A stretch of 64,000 bases of DNA from Bog-473 sp963809715 (lineage in GTDB: Bacteria > Actinomycetota > Acidimicrobiia > Acidimicrobiales > RAAP-2): positions 186,001-250,000 of the forward strand of contig CAWEKO010000005.1 in NCBI GenBank assembly GCA_963809715.1, read 5' to 3'. The translations under genes were made by a program, and so were the position numbers. The notes below the pieces were generated by a model, which worked only from the letters and a program-made list of their open reading frames with translations, had not been told where the DNA came from and searched no databases. The stretch's first letter is position 1. Each line of letters starts with the position of its first letter. Positions 57,126-63,723 of this stretch are shown in pieces.

Positions 57126-57926
57126 ATGGCTACACGGGTCGTGAGTGGGAACCGCCTCGTCTTTCTGGACGAACCGATGAAAGGCCAGATCGTGGATCTC
57201 CACGACGGAAGTGTGCTTCTCGGAAGTACTACCAATTGTGACGTCATCGTGAGCAGCAACCGGGTAAGCAGACGACATGCCCTCATCACCAACCTCGATG
57301 GGCAGACATACCTCGAGGACCTCAGGTCCTCGAACGGCACCACGGCCAACGGCCGGCCATGCACGGGCCGAACGGAACTGCATGACGGGGACACGATCAG
57401 ATTTGCAGACGTGGCAGTCCGCTACGAGGTGGCGGCGGGACTAGGACCTGCGACACAAACCGGGCGGGTTGCTCAACGTGCAATCAGTTCTCCTCCGCAA
57501 GGGGTGAAGTACGACGTTGGTTATCAAGAAGCAGCGGCAATCCACAATGTCGGGCGCGACCAATACCTGATCGAGCAACGCGACAGTTTCGCCAGGGACA
57601 TCGCTTCCACTAAGTCGAAGGCCCGCTTTGCTATCTGGACAGGGGCCGTGCTGGCAGTGGCAGGTGTCGTTGTCATTGGGATCGGTTTCTATCGCTACTC
57701 CAACGCTCTCACCAGTTTCGACCAGAACACGACCGACGTTCAGGCCAATTCGGTGGGTCGCTCCTATTTCCATTTTTTCTTAAGCGGCGGTGCGATAGAG
57801 CTGGCGGGGATAGTTCTCATCATCGTGGGTGTCGTGTTGCATGTCGTTGCGGCGTCCCGCAGGAAGCAGCTCCGCGCTAATCCGGCCTGGGCCAATCTGC
57901 CCACCAGTTCAAGGCGCACTCGATGA
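57126..57926 (+). CDS. FHA-domain membrane protein with amyloid-like motif
   Basis: A 266-residue protein. ATG 57126 is preferred to 57084 because AAAGGAG lies 6 bases before it and the same site and spacing recur in the leader at 63570. The FHA domain (about residues 8-102) has the phosphothreonine-binding signature LLGSTTNCDV, VSRRHALI and LRSSNGTTANG. After a linker comes AIHNVGRDQYLIEQRDSF (residues 139-155), then a helix at 168-190, a short loop and a second helix at 215-241, with a basic tail. The FHA part would face the cytoplasm and read phosphorylated partners, though no kinase gene is in the cassette. The HNVGRDQ segment resembles NNVGGDQ in the next gene. They overlap by ATGA. Confidence 0.85.
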   Translation: MATRVVSGNRLVFLDEPMKGQIVDLHDGSVLLGSTTNCDVIVSSNRVSRRHALITNLDGQTYLEDLRSSNGTTANGRPCTGRTELHDGDTIRFADVAVRYEVAAGLGPATQTGRVAQRAISSPPQGVKYDVGYQEAAAIHNVGRDQYLIEQRDSFARDIASTKSKARFAIWTGAVLAVAGVVVIGIGFYRYSNALTSFDQNTTDVQANSVGRSYFHFFLSGGAIELAGIVLIIVGVVLHVVAASRRKQLRANPAWANLPTSSRRTR

Positions 57927-58321
57927 CGTTCAACATCGGCAGCCAGTCCGGTGGCGTGATCAACAACGTCGGTGGTGATCAGATCGTGTCGGGGTCACTA
58001 TCGGGCATTAGCCACGTGACGCTGGCACAGGCCCGTGACGCGGCCCAATGGCTTCAATCATTGCTTGGATCCGCGGACCTGCCGCCACCAATCCGACAGG
58101 AACTGGACGGGGCTCTCGCAGAGGTGAACCGGGAGCTCGCGTTGCCGCAGCCCGATCAAACTCTGGTTGCGCACAGGCTGACGCGAATCGTCCAGCGCGT
58201 CGTCAGTGCCGGTTCACTCGTCGGTTCAACCAAGGAGATTGTCGGGAGCCTCACCACTCTCGCCCAGTGGCTGGGTCCAGCTGGCGCACACCTTCTCGGC
58301 CTCCTCTCAAGCATTGCGTAG
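57923..58321 (+). CDS. small protein with N-terminal INNVGGDQ motif and helical C-terminus
   Basis: A 132-residue protein overlapping the FHA gene by ATGA. The N-terminus MTFNIGSQSGGVINNVGGDQ is glycine/asparagine-rich, with alternating beta-type residues. Residues 12-22 (VINNVGGDQIV) resemble RHIM-like or other amyloid signalling motifs seen in bacterial signalling and immunity pairs. The rest is helical: ITLAQARDAAQWLQSLL-like region, PPPIRQELDGALAEVNREL, VAHRLTRIVQRVVSAG and a hydrophobic C-terminal helix LGPAGAHLLGLLSSIA that could insert in membranes. I do not recognise a named family. The shared motif with the FHA protein suggests the two associate. Confidence 0.7.
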   Translation: MTFNIGSQSGGVINNVGGDQIVSGSLSGISHVTLAQARDAAQWLQSLLGSADLPPPIRQELDGALAEVNRELALPQPDQTLVAHRLTRIVQRVVSAGSLVGSTKEIVGSLTTLAQWLGPAGAHLLGLLSSIA

Positions 58322-58510
58322 GGTGTCTTTCCTGTGCCGTACTCGCCCTGAAGTGGATCCAGATCCTCGGCGCGATCCACGTCGAAGCCGCGGGATAGCC
58401 AGCACGCTGCCCGTGACACAGCCGTGCATCCTCTCTTGCTCGAACAGGCTCTCTTGGGCTGAGTTCCCAGTGGGTAGTGGGCACCGAATTGACCGATCAT
58501 CCACCAAACG

Positions 58511-58665
58511 AATCCTCACAACGGACCGACGCGGGTCCCAACAACCGTGTTGCACTGCGTCTCACCCTGTTTCAGTCTGTCGCCCGCACCCACGCTGATT
58601 CTCGCTCGCACCTGCGGTTTTGAACCTGAAGAAAGAGGAAGACTCATGCTGCAACGTCTTGACCT
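58511..58665 (+). repeat. conserved cassette-end block B (before tRNA fragment 3)
   Basis: 155 bases, the same length as block A (56764-56918), and similar throughout. Shared segments include CTCACAACGGA, GTCCCAACAACCGTGTTGCA, GTTTCAG, GCTGATTCTCGCTCGCACC and the closing CAACGTCTTGACCTGGACTT. The stretch 58322-58510 before it holds no recognisable gene. Confidence 0.75.
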
Positions 58666-58712
58666 GGACTTATAATTCAAGGTGCCGGGATCGAGACCCG
58701 GGCGGCCCACCA
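58666..58712 (+). repeat. tRNA-Lys 3' fragment, copy 3 (candidate att site)
   Basis: 47 bases matching tRNA-Lys 53981-54028 with one deletion and substitutions only around the anticodon loop (CTTATAATTC in place of CTTTTAATCCC). From CAAGGTGCCGGG to CCA it is exact. It ends cassette 2 (56967-58712). Confidence 0.9.
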
Positions 58713-58989
58713 CAAAGAACCAGCTCAGCCACTGGCTGGATTGAAAACCCTGTTCAAGAGGGCGAAGAAAACACAGGCAGCCCGCGAACGAGCGGCGGGG
58801 ACGTTTAGGAATCTCTTGGAATCTACTGACGAGAATTGGATGCGCGGGTCGCCACACCTTGGATCAATGGACTGCTCTGACCTAGGAAGAAAGGTGTGAG
58901 GGCAAACTACGTGGACGACCCAAAGTCATATTCCTAAACCGTGATGCGCAGCGCGGAGTTCTACTCTGCCTGGCGAGCGGATACCGCGC

Positions 58990-59667
58990 TCAGCGCGGAA
59001 GTAGTTCCGGATGGCCTTCGGACGTTGACTTGGTCGTGTCGTAGACGGCGAAACCTGTGTCACGAAGTCGTATGATCAGCAGCCCATGGCGTTTGGCCGC
59101 GTTGTCGACAGCGGCGACAAGACTCGAGCGTCGTGGGACGTAGTCATCCCAAACGACCATCCCTCCTGGCGCAACCATTCTCAGTGCGTTCTCGGTGTCG
59201 GGGATTACGCAATCCGCCTCATGGCCTCCATCCACGATGACCAGATCTATCTGGTGGTAGTAGGGGCTGAAGTCGAACTCCCGACTGTCGCCGTAGAGCT
59301 GGGTGATCCGGTCAGCCTCCGCTGTACCCCCGAAGCGTGACGCTGCCCTCGCATGCGCCCGACCCAAGGCGAGTTTTTTGTCCGCGAGCTCCTCTTGCGG
59401 CAGATCGAGGGTATAGATCTGTGCTTCGGGAACGACACGGGCAAGGAAGAGGCTGGTTGCACCGTCGAATGTGCCGATCTCGAATATCTTCTGCGGCCGC
59501 CGCACCTGGGCGATTGCGCCCAGGTAATACAGCTCGATCGGATCCATGTTCCACTTCGAGTACTGCACATCGCCCATCGGTACGACCTGGTTCCCGGCCT
59601 CCGGGTACATCTTAAAGAAAGGAACCAGGGCGGCCTTCGGTGCGGCGTCGAATCTCAACCCGGACAT
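58990..59667 (-). CDS. class I SAM-dependent methyltransferase (Methyltransf_24/CmcI-like)
   Basis: A 225-residue enzyme from the ATG at 59667, with AGGA 7 bases upstream. Coding character continues upstream (SWRQALGSLARNLRHKAF), so a GTG at 59748 or 59757 may be the true start. The frame further up reads through the tRNA fragment and is not real. SAM motif I is IFEIGTFDGATSLFLA (residues 61-76), followed by IYTLDLPQEEL, the acidic QIDLVIVDGGHEADC (about 139-153) and VVWDDY. Members methylate sugars or natural products. It is the only gene in cassette 3, opposite in direction to the tRNA. The 277 bases between 58713 and its stop hold nothing I recognise. Confidence 0.82.
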   Translation of the reverse strand: MSGLRFDAAPKAALVPFFKMYPEAGNQVVPMGDVQYSKWNMDPIELYYLGAIAQVRRPQKIFEIGTFDGATSLFLARVVPEAQIYTLDLPQEELADKKLALGRAHARAASRFGGTAEADRITQLYGDSREFDFSPYYHQIDLVIVDGGHEADCVIPDTENALRMVAPGGMVVWDDYVPRRSSLVAAVDNAAKRHGLLIIRLRDTGFAVYDTTKSTSEGHPELLPR

Positions 59668-60072
59668 GACCAATTCCTGCACGAAGGCCTTGTGGCGCAG
59701 GTTTCGTGCGAGCGAACCCAAGGCCTGGCGCCAAGATTGGGCGTCCACCGTCGGCACGATAGTCGTGGCAGCGTGGAGCCGCGGGCCCGTCCAGGCTGCC
59801 CAGCTCGCCGACACCAAGTATCTGCCGTTCCCCCCAAAACCGGCTCGGAGAATCGATGCTTTACCTTGGCTGTTCCGAAGGAGTAGTTGGGAGCTTCGTT
59901 CCCACTGCCGCGGATCGGTGCGCCAGTCCGGATGTCCCGTGCTGGCCAAAACCTCGCGATTTGCTACTGAACTGCATGGATTGAGCGACACGGGGACTGA
60001 GTGAACGGACTCAGCACCCGACTCCAGCAGGAAGTTTGGACGCAACTGCGCACCCAAGACGATCAGACCCCA
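59668..60072. other. no supported gene between the methyltransferase and tRNA fragment 4
   Basis: Apart from a possible N-terminal extension of the methyltransferase (to about 59757), I see no gene here. Unlike copies 2, 3 and 5, this fragment is not preceded by the conserved CCCAACAACCGTGTTGCA block, so the end of cassette 3 is of another type or has been lost. Confidence 0.5.
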
Positions 60073-60117
60073 ACTTCTAATCCCAAGGTGCCGGGATCGA
60101 GAGCCGGGCGGCCCACC
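60073..60117 (+). repeat. tRNA-Lys 3' fragment, copy 4 (candidate att site)
   Basis: 45 bases matching the tRNA from the anticodon loop to CC of the CCA end. Differences are one base in the loop (CTTCTAA for CTTTTAA), one C-to-G in the T stem and CCG in place of CCA at the end. It closes cassette 3 (58713-60117), the shortest. Confidence 0.88.
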
Positions 60118-60200
60118 GGAGATCCAGCTCAGCGGGTACGGATTGGACTGAACCTCCACCGTGTGGACTTCGGTCCCGACAATTGGCAGAGAGCCACCTT
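60118..60200 (+). repeat. class-2 leader after tRNA fragment 4
   Basis: Similar to 54029-54110: CCAGCTCAGCGGG, GGATTGG and TTCGGTCCCGACAATTGGC occur at matching positions. This leader type is unlike the class-1 leader after copies 2 and 5. The bases from 60201 to 60451 hold no gene I can support. Confidence 0.6.
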
Positions 60201-60451
60201 TAGTCATCGCTGCTCCGGCCTTCGAGCTCTAGAGTGCGGGAGCGATTGAAACGCGTGGAGCCTAGACAATCGCTTTGACCTGACCGCGTGATCGTGATGG
60301 TGATCACGTTCCGGGTTGTCGGTCCCTGACCATATCGTAGGAGCATCGCGGTCCCGACGAAGCCCTGGCTGATAGGCGAGCGGACGCTTCTCGACCAGAA
60401 CGTGAGCGTTGGTCATTGCAACGAAGCCTGCGGTCGGCAACGATCTGAGTC

Positions 60452-60880
60452 GTGGACCACGGAGCACCGGCAAGCAGCGGGAAACCTCTCCAGCTCATCC
60501 TCGCTCGAGAGCTGGCGTCGAATCTGGCGACGCCGATGTTCCTCCTCGACGCGCGAGGAGTGCTCGTTTTCTACAACGATGCCGCGGCGCTGCTCATCGG
60601 AAGGGCATTCGGCGAGATCGGTGAGATACCGGCCGAGGAGTTCGGCGCTGTGTTGCAACTAAGGACCCCGGACGACAAGCCGCTTCGTCGGCGGGATACG
60701 CCCGCCGGGATCGCCTTCTTCGAACGTCGCCCCGCCCATCGGACGCTCGCCGCGACCGGCTACGACGGCGTGCAGCGTCTTGTACACGCAACGGCATATC
60801 CGTTGTTCGGCTCGACCGCCGAGATGCACGGCGTCGTCTCGGTGTTCTGGGAAGTGGACGACCAGGAAGACGACGCCTGA
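60452..60880 (+). CDS. PAS-domain protein
   Basis: A 142-residue protein from a GTG with no strong ribosome-binding site. A single PAS fold covers about residues 18-130: LASNLATPMFLLDARGVLVFYNDAAALLIG is the classical PAS opening, followed by FGEIGEIPAEEF and a C-terminal strand pair HATAYPLFGSTAEMHGVVSVFW. No output domain is attached. The stop overlaps the start of the metallo-hydrolase gene (TGATG), so sensor and enzyme are made together. A PAS protein that tunes the hydrolase is a reasonable guess. A cofactor cannot be assigned. Confidence 0.78.
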   Translation: MDHGAPASSGKPLQLILARELASNLATPMFLLDARGVLVFYNDAAALLIGRAFGEIGEIPAEEFGAVLQLRTPDDKPLRRRDTPAGIAFFERRPAHRTLAATGYDGVQRLVHATAYPLFGSTAEMHGVVSVFWEVDDQEDDA

Positions 60881-61752
60881 TGCAGGCGCGCGTGTGGGGA
60901 TGCCGCGGCTCTGTCGCTGCGCCAGGCCCGGATACCGTCAAGTACGGCGGCAACACGTCGTGCGTTGAGGTGCGGCTTTCGAGCGGAGAGGTCCTCGTGC
61001 TCGACGCCGGCACCGGGATACGGCCACTCGGCGTCCAATTGCAAGCGGCTCCATGTCCTGAGCTGCATATCCTGCTTAGCCATCTTCATCTTGACCACTT
61101 GCAGGGCCTTGGGTTCTTCCGGCCGCTGTTTGATCCCAACGTCCAAATTCACATCTGGGGTCCGCCGTCTCCGGTTCAACCACTTTCCGAGCGGATTGCG
61201 ATGTATCTCTCTCCTCCGCTGTTCCCCGTCCACCTCAATGATGTTCCCGCCCATCTGACGTTTCACAACGCGCCCGAAGAAGCCTTTTCCATCGGCTCGG
61301 CAACGATACGGTCGGGCAAGGTGCAGCACCAAGGTCCGACCGTCGGCTACCGGATCGAGGAGAACGGACACGCGTTGGTTTACCTCCCGGATCACGAGCC
61401 CTCACTCGGCACTCAGCTGCGCTCCATCGCCCCGGAGTGGATGAGTGGTTTTGACATCGCGCGCGATGCCGATGTCTTGTTGCACGACGCTCAATATCGC
61501 GACCATGAGTACGGTGCGCACGTCGGCTGGGGACATTCAGGGCTGGCGGACGCAATGGAGTTTGCCGACAAAGCAGGAGCTCGGAACCTGGTGTTGTTCC
61601 ACCACGACCCCTACCACACCGACAACGAGCTCGAAGAGCTCATAACCGAGGCTCGTAAGATCTGGCCATCGGCGGAAAACCGGGTTTGCCTGGCGAACGA
61701 GGGCATGACGATCACTTTCGACAGTGAAGGAGTTCGGCTCGTCGCCCGGTGA
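60880..61752 (+). CDS. metallo-beta-lactamase-fold hydrolase (phosphodiesterase-like)
   Basis: A 290-residue MBL-fold enzyme. The N-terminal VWGCRGSVAAPGPDTVKYGG and NTSCVEV segments and the metal motif SHLHLDHLQG (H68, H70, D72, H73) are seen in PhnP-like and cyclic-nucleotide phosphodiesterase-type members. Further ligand positions fit LPDHEP, LLHDAQY and LVLFHHDPYH. This group cleaves phosphodiester bonds in cyclic or RNA substrates rather than beta-lactams. It is translationally coupled to the PAS gene, suggesting a small signalling module carried by cassette 4. Confidence 0.87.
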   Translation: MQARVWGCRGSVAAPGPDTVKYGGNTSCVEVRLSSGEVLVLDAGTGIRPLGVQLQAAPCPELHILLSHLHLDHLQGLGFFRPLFDPNVQIHIWGPPSPVQPLSERIAMYLSPPLFPVHLNDVPAHLTFHNAPEEAFSIGSATIRSGKVQHQGPTVGYRIEENGHALVYLPDHEPSLGTQLRSIAPEWMSGFDIARDADVLLHDAQYRDHEYGAHVGWGHSGLADAMEFADKAGARNLVLFHHDPYHTDNELEELITEARKIWPSAENRVCLANEGMTITFDSEGVRLVAR

Positions 61753-62093
61753 GTACCGCGAGCGACGCGCGTTGAACTGGGACGTCTGGCGTTCGCACTT
61801 GAGATACCGACGAGCCGGCCCAGCGGCTGTGTGGCGTTTCTCAGTCCGGCCGGCAGTTCCGCTACGGCGACTGGATCCGCGGACTTAAACCCCTCCAGGA
61901 TGAATCCGTTGGTTCAACCGCAATTTACGGAGTGCGGTGTCGCGGCAGGAGCCACTGTCTCTCTGCCGCCCGTGGTAATGAAGCAGACCACGTCGAGCTT
62001 CGGCGCTTCAACTGGTCTGTGCACTGCGAGGCGGCGAGGCGGCAGCGTTGGCGAGAAGATTGATGGTTGACCGGCACCCCGCTGGATTCGACC
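61753..62093. other. gap without a supported gene
   Basis: 341 bases between the convergent metallo-hydrolase and peptidoglycan-binding genes. I see no credible coding frame, tRNA or strong hairpin here. Confidence 0.5.
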
Positions 62094-62588
62094 TCAGCCA
62101 GGTCCCGGTACCCCACAGAGATTGGCCAGTACCTGACCAGCGGCATGCACTGGAAGGGCCCATGTCTGCAAGCCGACGATGCCGTCGGCTTGGATGCCGC
62201 CGGACTGCTGCGCCCCCGTGACCGCGCTGGCTGTTTTGGGGCCGTAGATCCCATCTACGGCCAAGACCGGGTTCGAGCTTGGGGCGAAGCCGCCTCGTCC
62301 CTCGTTGAGCGCAGTCTGAAGTTTCTGGACCACGCCTCCCTGAGATCCCTGAGACAGGGTTGGTGGCTCCGGACCATCTCCCCCCAGCGCGGCCCAGGTG
62401 TTCGGTCCAACAATGCCGTCCACCGACAGCCCTGATTGGCTCTGAAATTGCTCGACCGCAGACTTGGTCACCGGACCGAAGATGCCATCGATCTGGTTGT
62501 CACTGAGTGTCCGACGGACGAGAAGGTATTGGGCCCATTCGACGGTGGCTCCACTGGCGCCCTCGGAAATGGTTGGAGGAGTAGGCAT
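62094..62588 (-). CDS. protein of two peptidoglycan-binding domains
   Basis: From the ATG at 62588 the product is 164 residues; earlier ATGs in the frame are followed by unlikely sequence. Two PG_binding_1 modules are present. The first (about residues 10-68) has GATVEWAQYLL, QIDGIFGPVTKSAVEQFQSQ and VDGIVGPNTWAAL. The second (about 78-145) has GGVVQKLQTAL, AVDGIYGPKTASAV and ADGIVGLQTWAL. No catalytic domain or signal peptide is visible. Such modules bind cell-wall glycan, so the protein may be exported by another route or act after lysis. It lies in cassette 4, opposite to the PAS-hydrolase pair. Confidence 0.82.
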   Translation of the reverse strand: MPTPPTISEGASGATVEWAQYLLVRRTLSDNQIDGIFGPVTKSAVEQFQSQSGLSVDGIVGPNTWAALGGDGPEPPTLSQGSQGGVVQKLQTALNEGRGGFAPSSNPVLAVDGIYGPKTASAVTGAQQSGGIQADGIVGLQTWALPVHAAGQVLANLCGVPGPG

Positions 62589-63387
62589 GGCGAATCCAAT
62601 CGGCTTGGTTTGTGGTGTGGTGTTCAATGAGCGGGTGGGGCAGGGCGGCGTTCGAATGTCTGCAATCACCTCCGCCCTGTCAGAGGTCCGACTCGCCATC
62701 ACCGAACCGAAAGCGACGCATCGTGAGCGGCCCTCCAGTTACATTCCTTGGAGGGCGCCCCGCACCTCCGAGGTCGGATGGTAGGCCTGCCGCTAGCCGG
62801 AGTCAATAAGGAGCGAATAGAACACGCACACGTCACTTCGAATGTGTCGGTTTCGAATGAGCGCCAAACTGACACAAGACAAAGGCGTTCTTCGTTTTCG
62901 TTTTCGATCTAAGCCTCGATCCACCGCCACGCAGCGCGGTCCGGGTTGGAGGAGGGGGGATGGCAAGAGTGTCCTGCGGCGCTACATCGAACTCATTGCA
63001 TGGAGTTCTGCGCGGCATCGGTGGCGACCGCCTTCCCGAGGCGCCTACAGGCCGAGGCGGACTTGTTTGCGAGTCTGAAGAGCAGCGCCTGGCATTCATC
63101 GGCAAATTGATGAGTCTTGTCTACGACCGATTTGCCTCGGAGACAACGATGCCATGTAGATCTCAGGCCCATACTGCAGGTGAACTCAGCCCGCAGTCGC
63201 CCGGCGATTGTTAGAGCTGGCCCCTCTTCACCACTCCGACGCCACACGAGCAACCCGGGCGCTCTCTGAAAGACACCATTCACGCCAAGGCGGACCACCC
63301 GCTCGAGCTGGCGGCTTCGTTGAACCTGTGTCCCTTGCCGGCCTTTGATCGAGAGCCATCGGTGAAATCATCGAACGTCCTCTGGCG
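62589..63387. other. unassigned DNA at the end of cassette 4
   Basis: About 800 bases with only short frames. One plus-strand frame at 62960-63214 (84 codons) includes EEQRLAFIGKLMSLVYDRF, which looks protein-like, but it has no family match I know and no good start. I do not call a gene here. Confidence 0.45.
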
Positions 63388-63521
63388 ATGGTCCCAACAA
63401 CCGTGTTGCACCGTGTCTCACCTCGTTTCAGCCCGTCACCATCGCGTTGAAGTTTTCGCTTTGCATCAGCCATTGTTGGGACCTGATGCAACAGGAAGTG
63501 TCGGGTTGCAATGCCTTGACC
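63388..63521 (+). repeat. conserved cassette-end block C with 11-bp inverted repeat
   Basis: Shares GGTCCCAACAACCGTGTTGCA, GTCTCAC, GTTTCAG and the final TTGCAATGCCTTGACC with blocks A and B. It also holds a perfect 11-base inverted repeat: GGTCCCAACAA at 63390-63400 and TTGTTGGGACC at 63473-63483. The second arm is not evident in blocks A and B. Confidence 0.72.
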
Positions 63522-63569
63522 GGACTGTTAGTCCCAAGGTGCCGGGATCGAGACCCGAGCGGCCCACCA
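63522..63569 (+). repeat. tRNA-Lys 3' fragment, copy 5 (candidate att site)
   Basis: 48 bases aligned to tRNA-Lys 53981-54028, with two changes around the anticodon loop (CTGTTAGTCCC) and one in the T stem/acceptor junction (CCCGAGCGG). It ends cassette 4 (60118-63569). Confidence 0.9.
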
Positions 63570-63723
63570 GTTCAGAGTCCACTTTCAGACTCGGAGAGTG
63601 CTGTGATCGCGCAGTGTCGCGTCGGTGACGCCGGGAATGTCGTGGCGCCGACAGACGTCCAGACGGAGACGTTCATGCTGGTCATATGAGCGATCAAGTG
63701 GTCGCCGAAAGAGGGAGCCGACG
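63570..63723 (+). promoter_or_regulatory. class-1 cassette leader, second copy
   Basis: Closely matches 56967-57125, including the hairpin GAGTCC (63575-63580) / GACTC (63588-63592), AATGTCGTGGCGCCGACAGA, the TCATATGA palindrome and a terminal ribosome site GAGGGAGCCGACG before ATG 63724. It therefore predicts the start of the gene in cassette 5. Confidence 0.75.

Noticed and set aside
59668..60207. Methyltransferase start at 60207
   Set aside because: The frame would translate the reverse complement of the tRNA fragment; SAM domain length fits a start near 59667-59757.
60880..61752. Beta-lactamase
   Set aside because: The GCRGS..KYGGNTSC N-terminus and the PAS partner fit phosphodiesterase-type MBL proteins, and there is no signal peptide.
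56919..63569. Repeated tRNA-like sequences as additional tRNA-Lys genes
   Set aside because: Only the 3' portion is present in each copy; acceptor 5' strand and D arm are missing, so they cannot fold as tRNAs.
53953..63569. CRISPR array suggested by regularly occurring 45-48 bp repeats
   Set aside because: Intervals are 1.4-3.5 kb and contain genes, the repeats are a tRNA end, and no cas genes are present.
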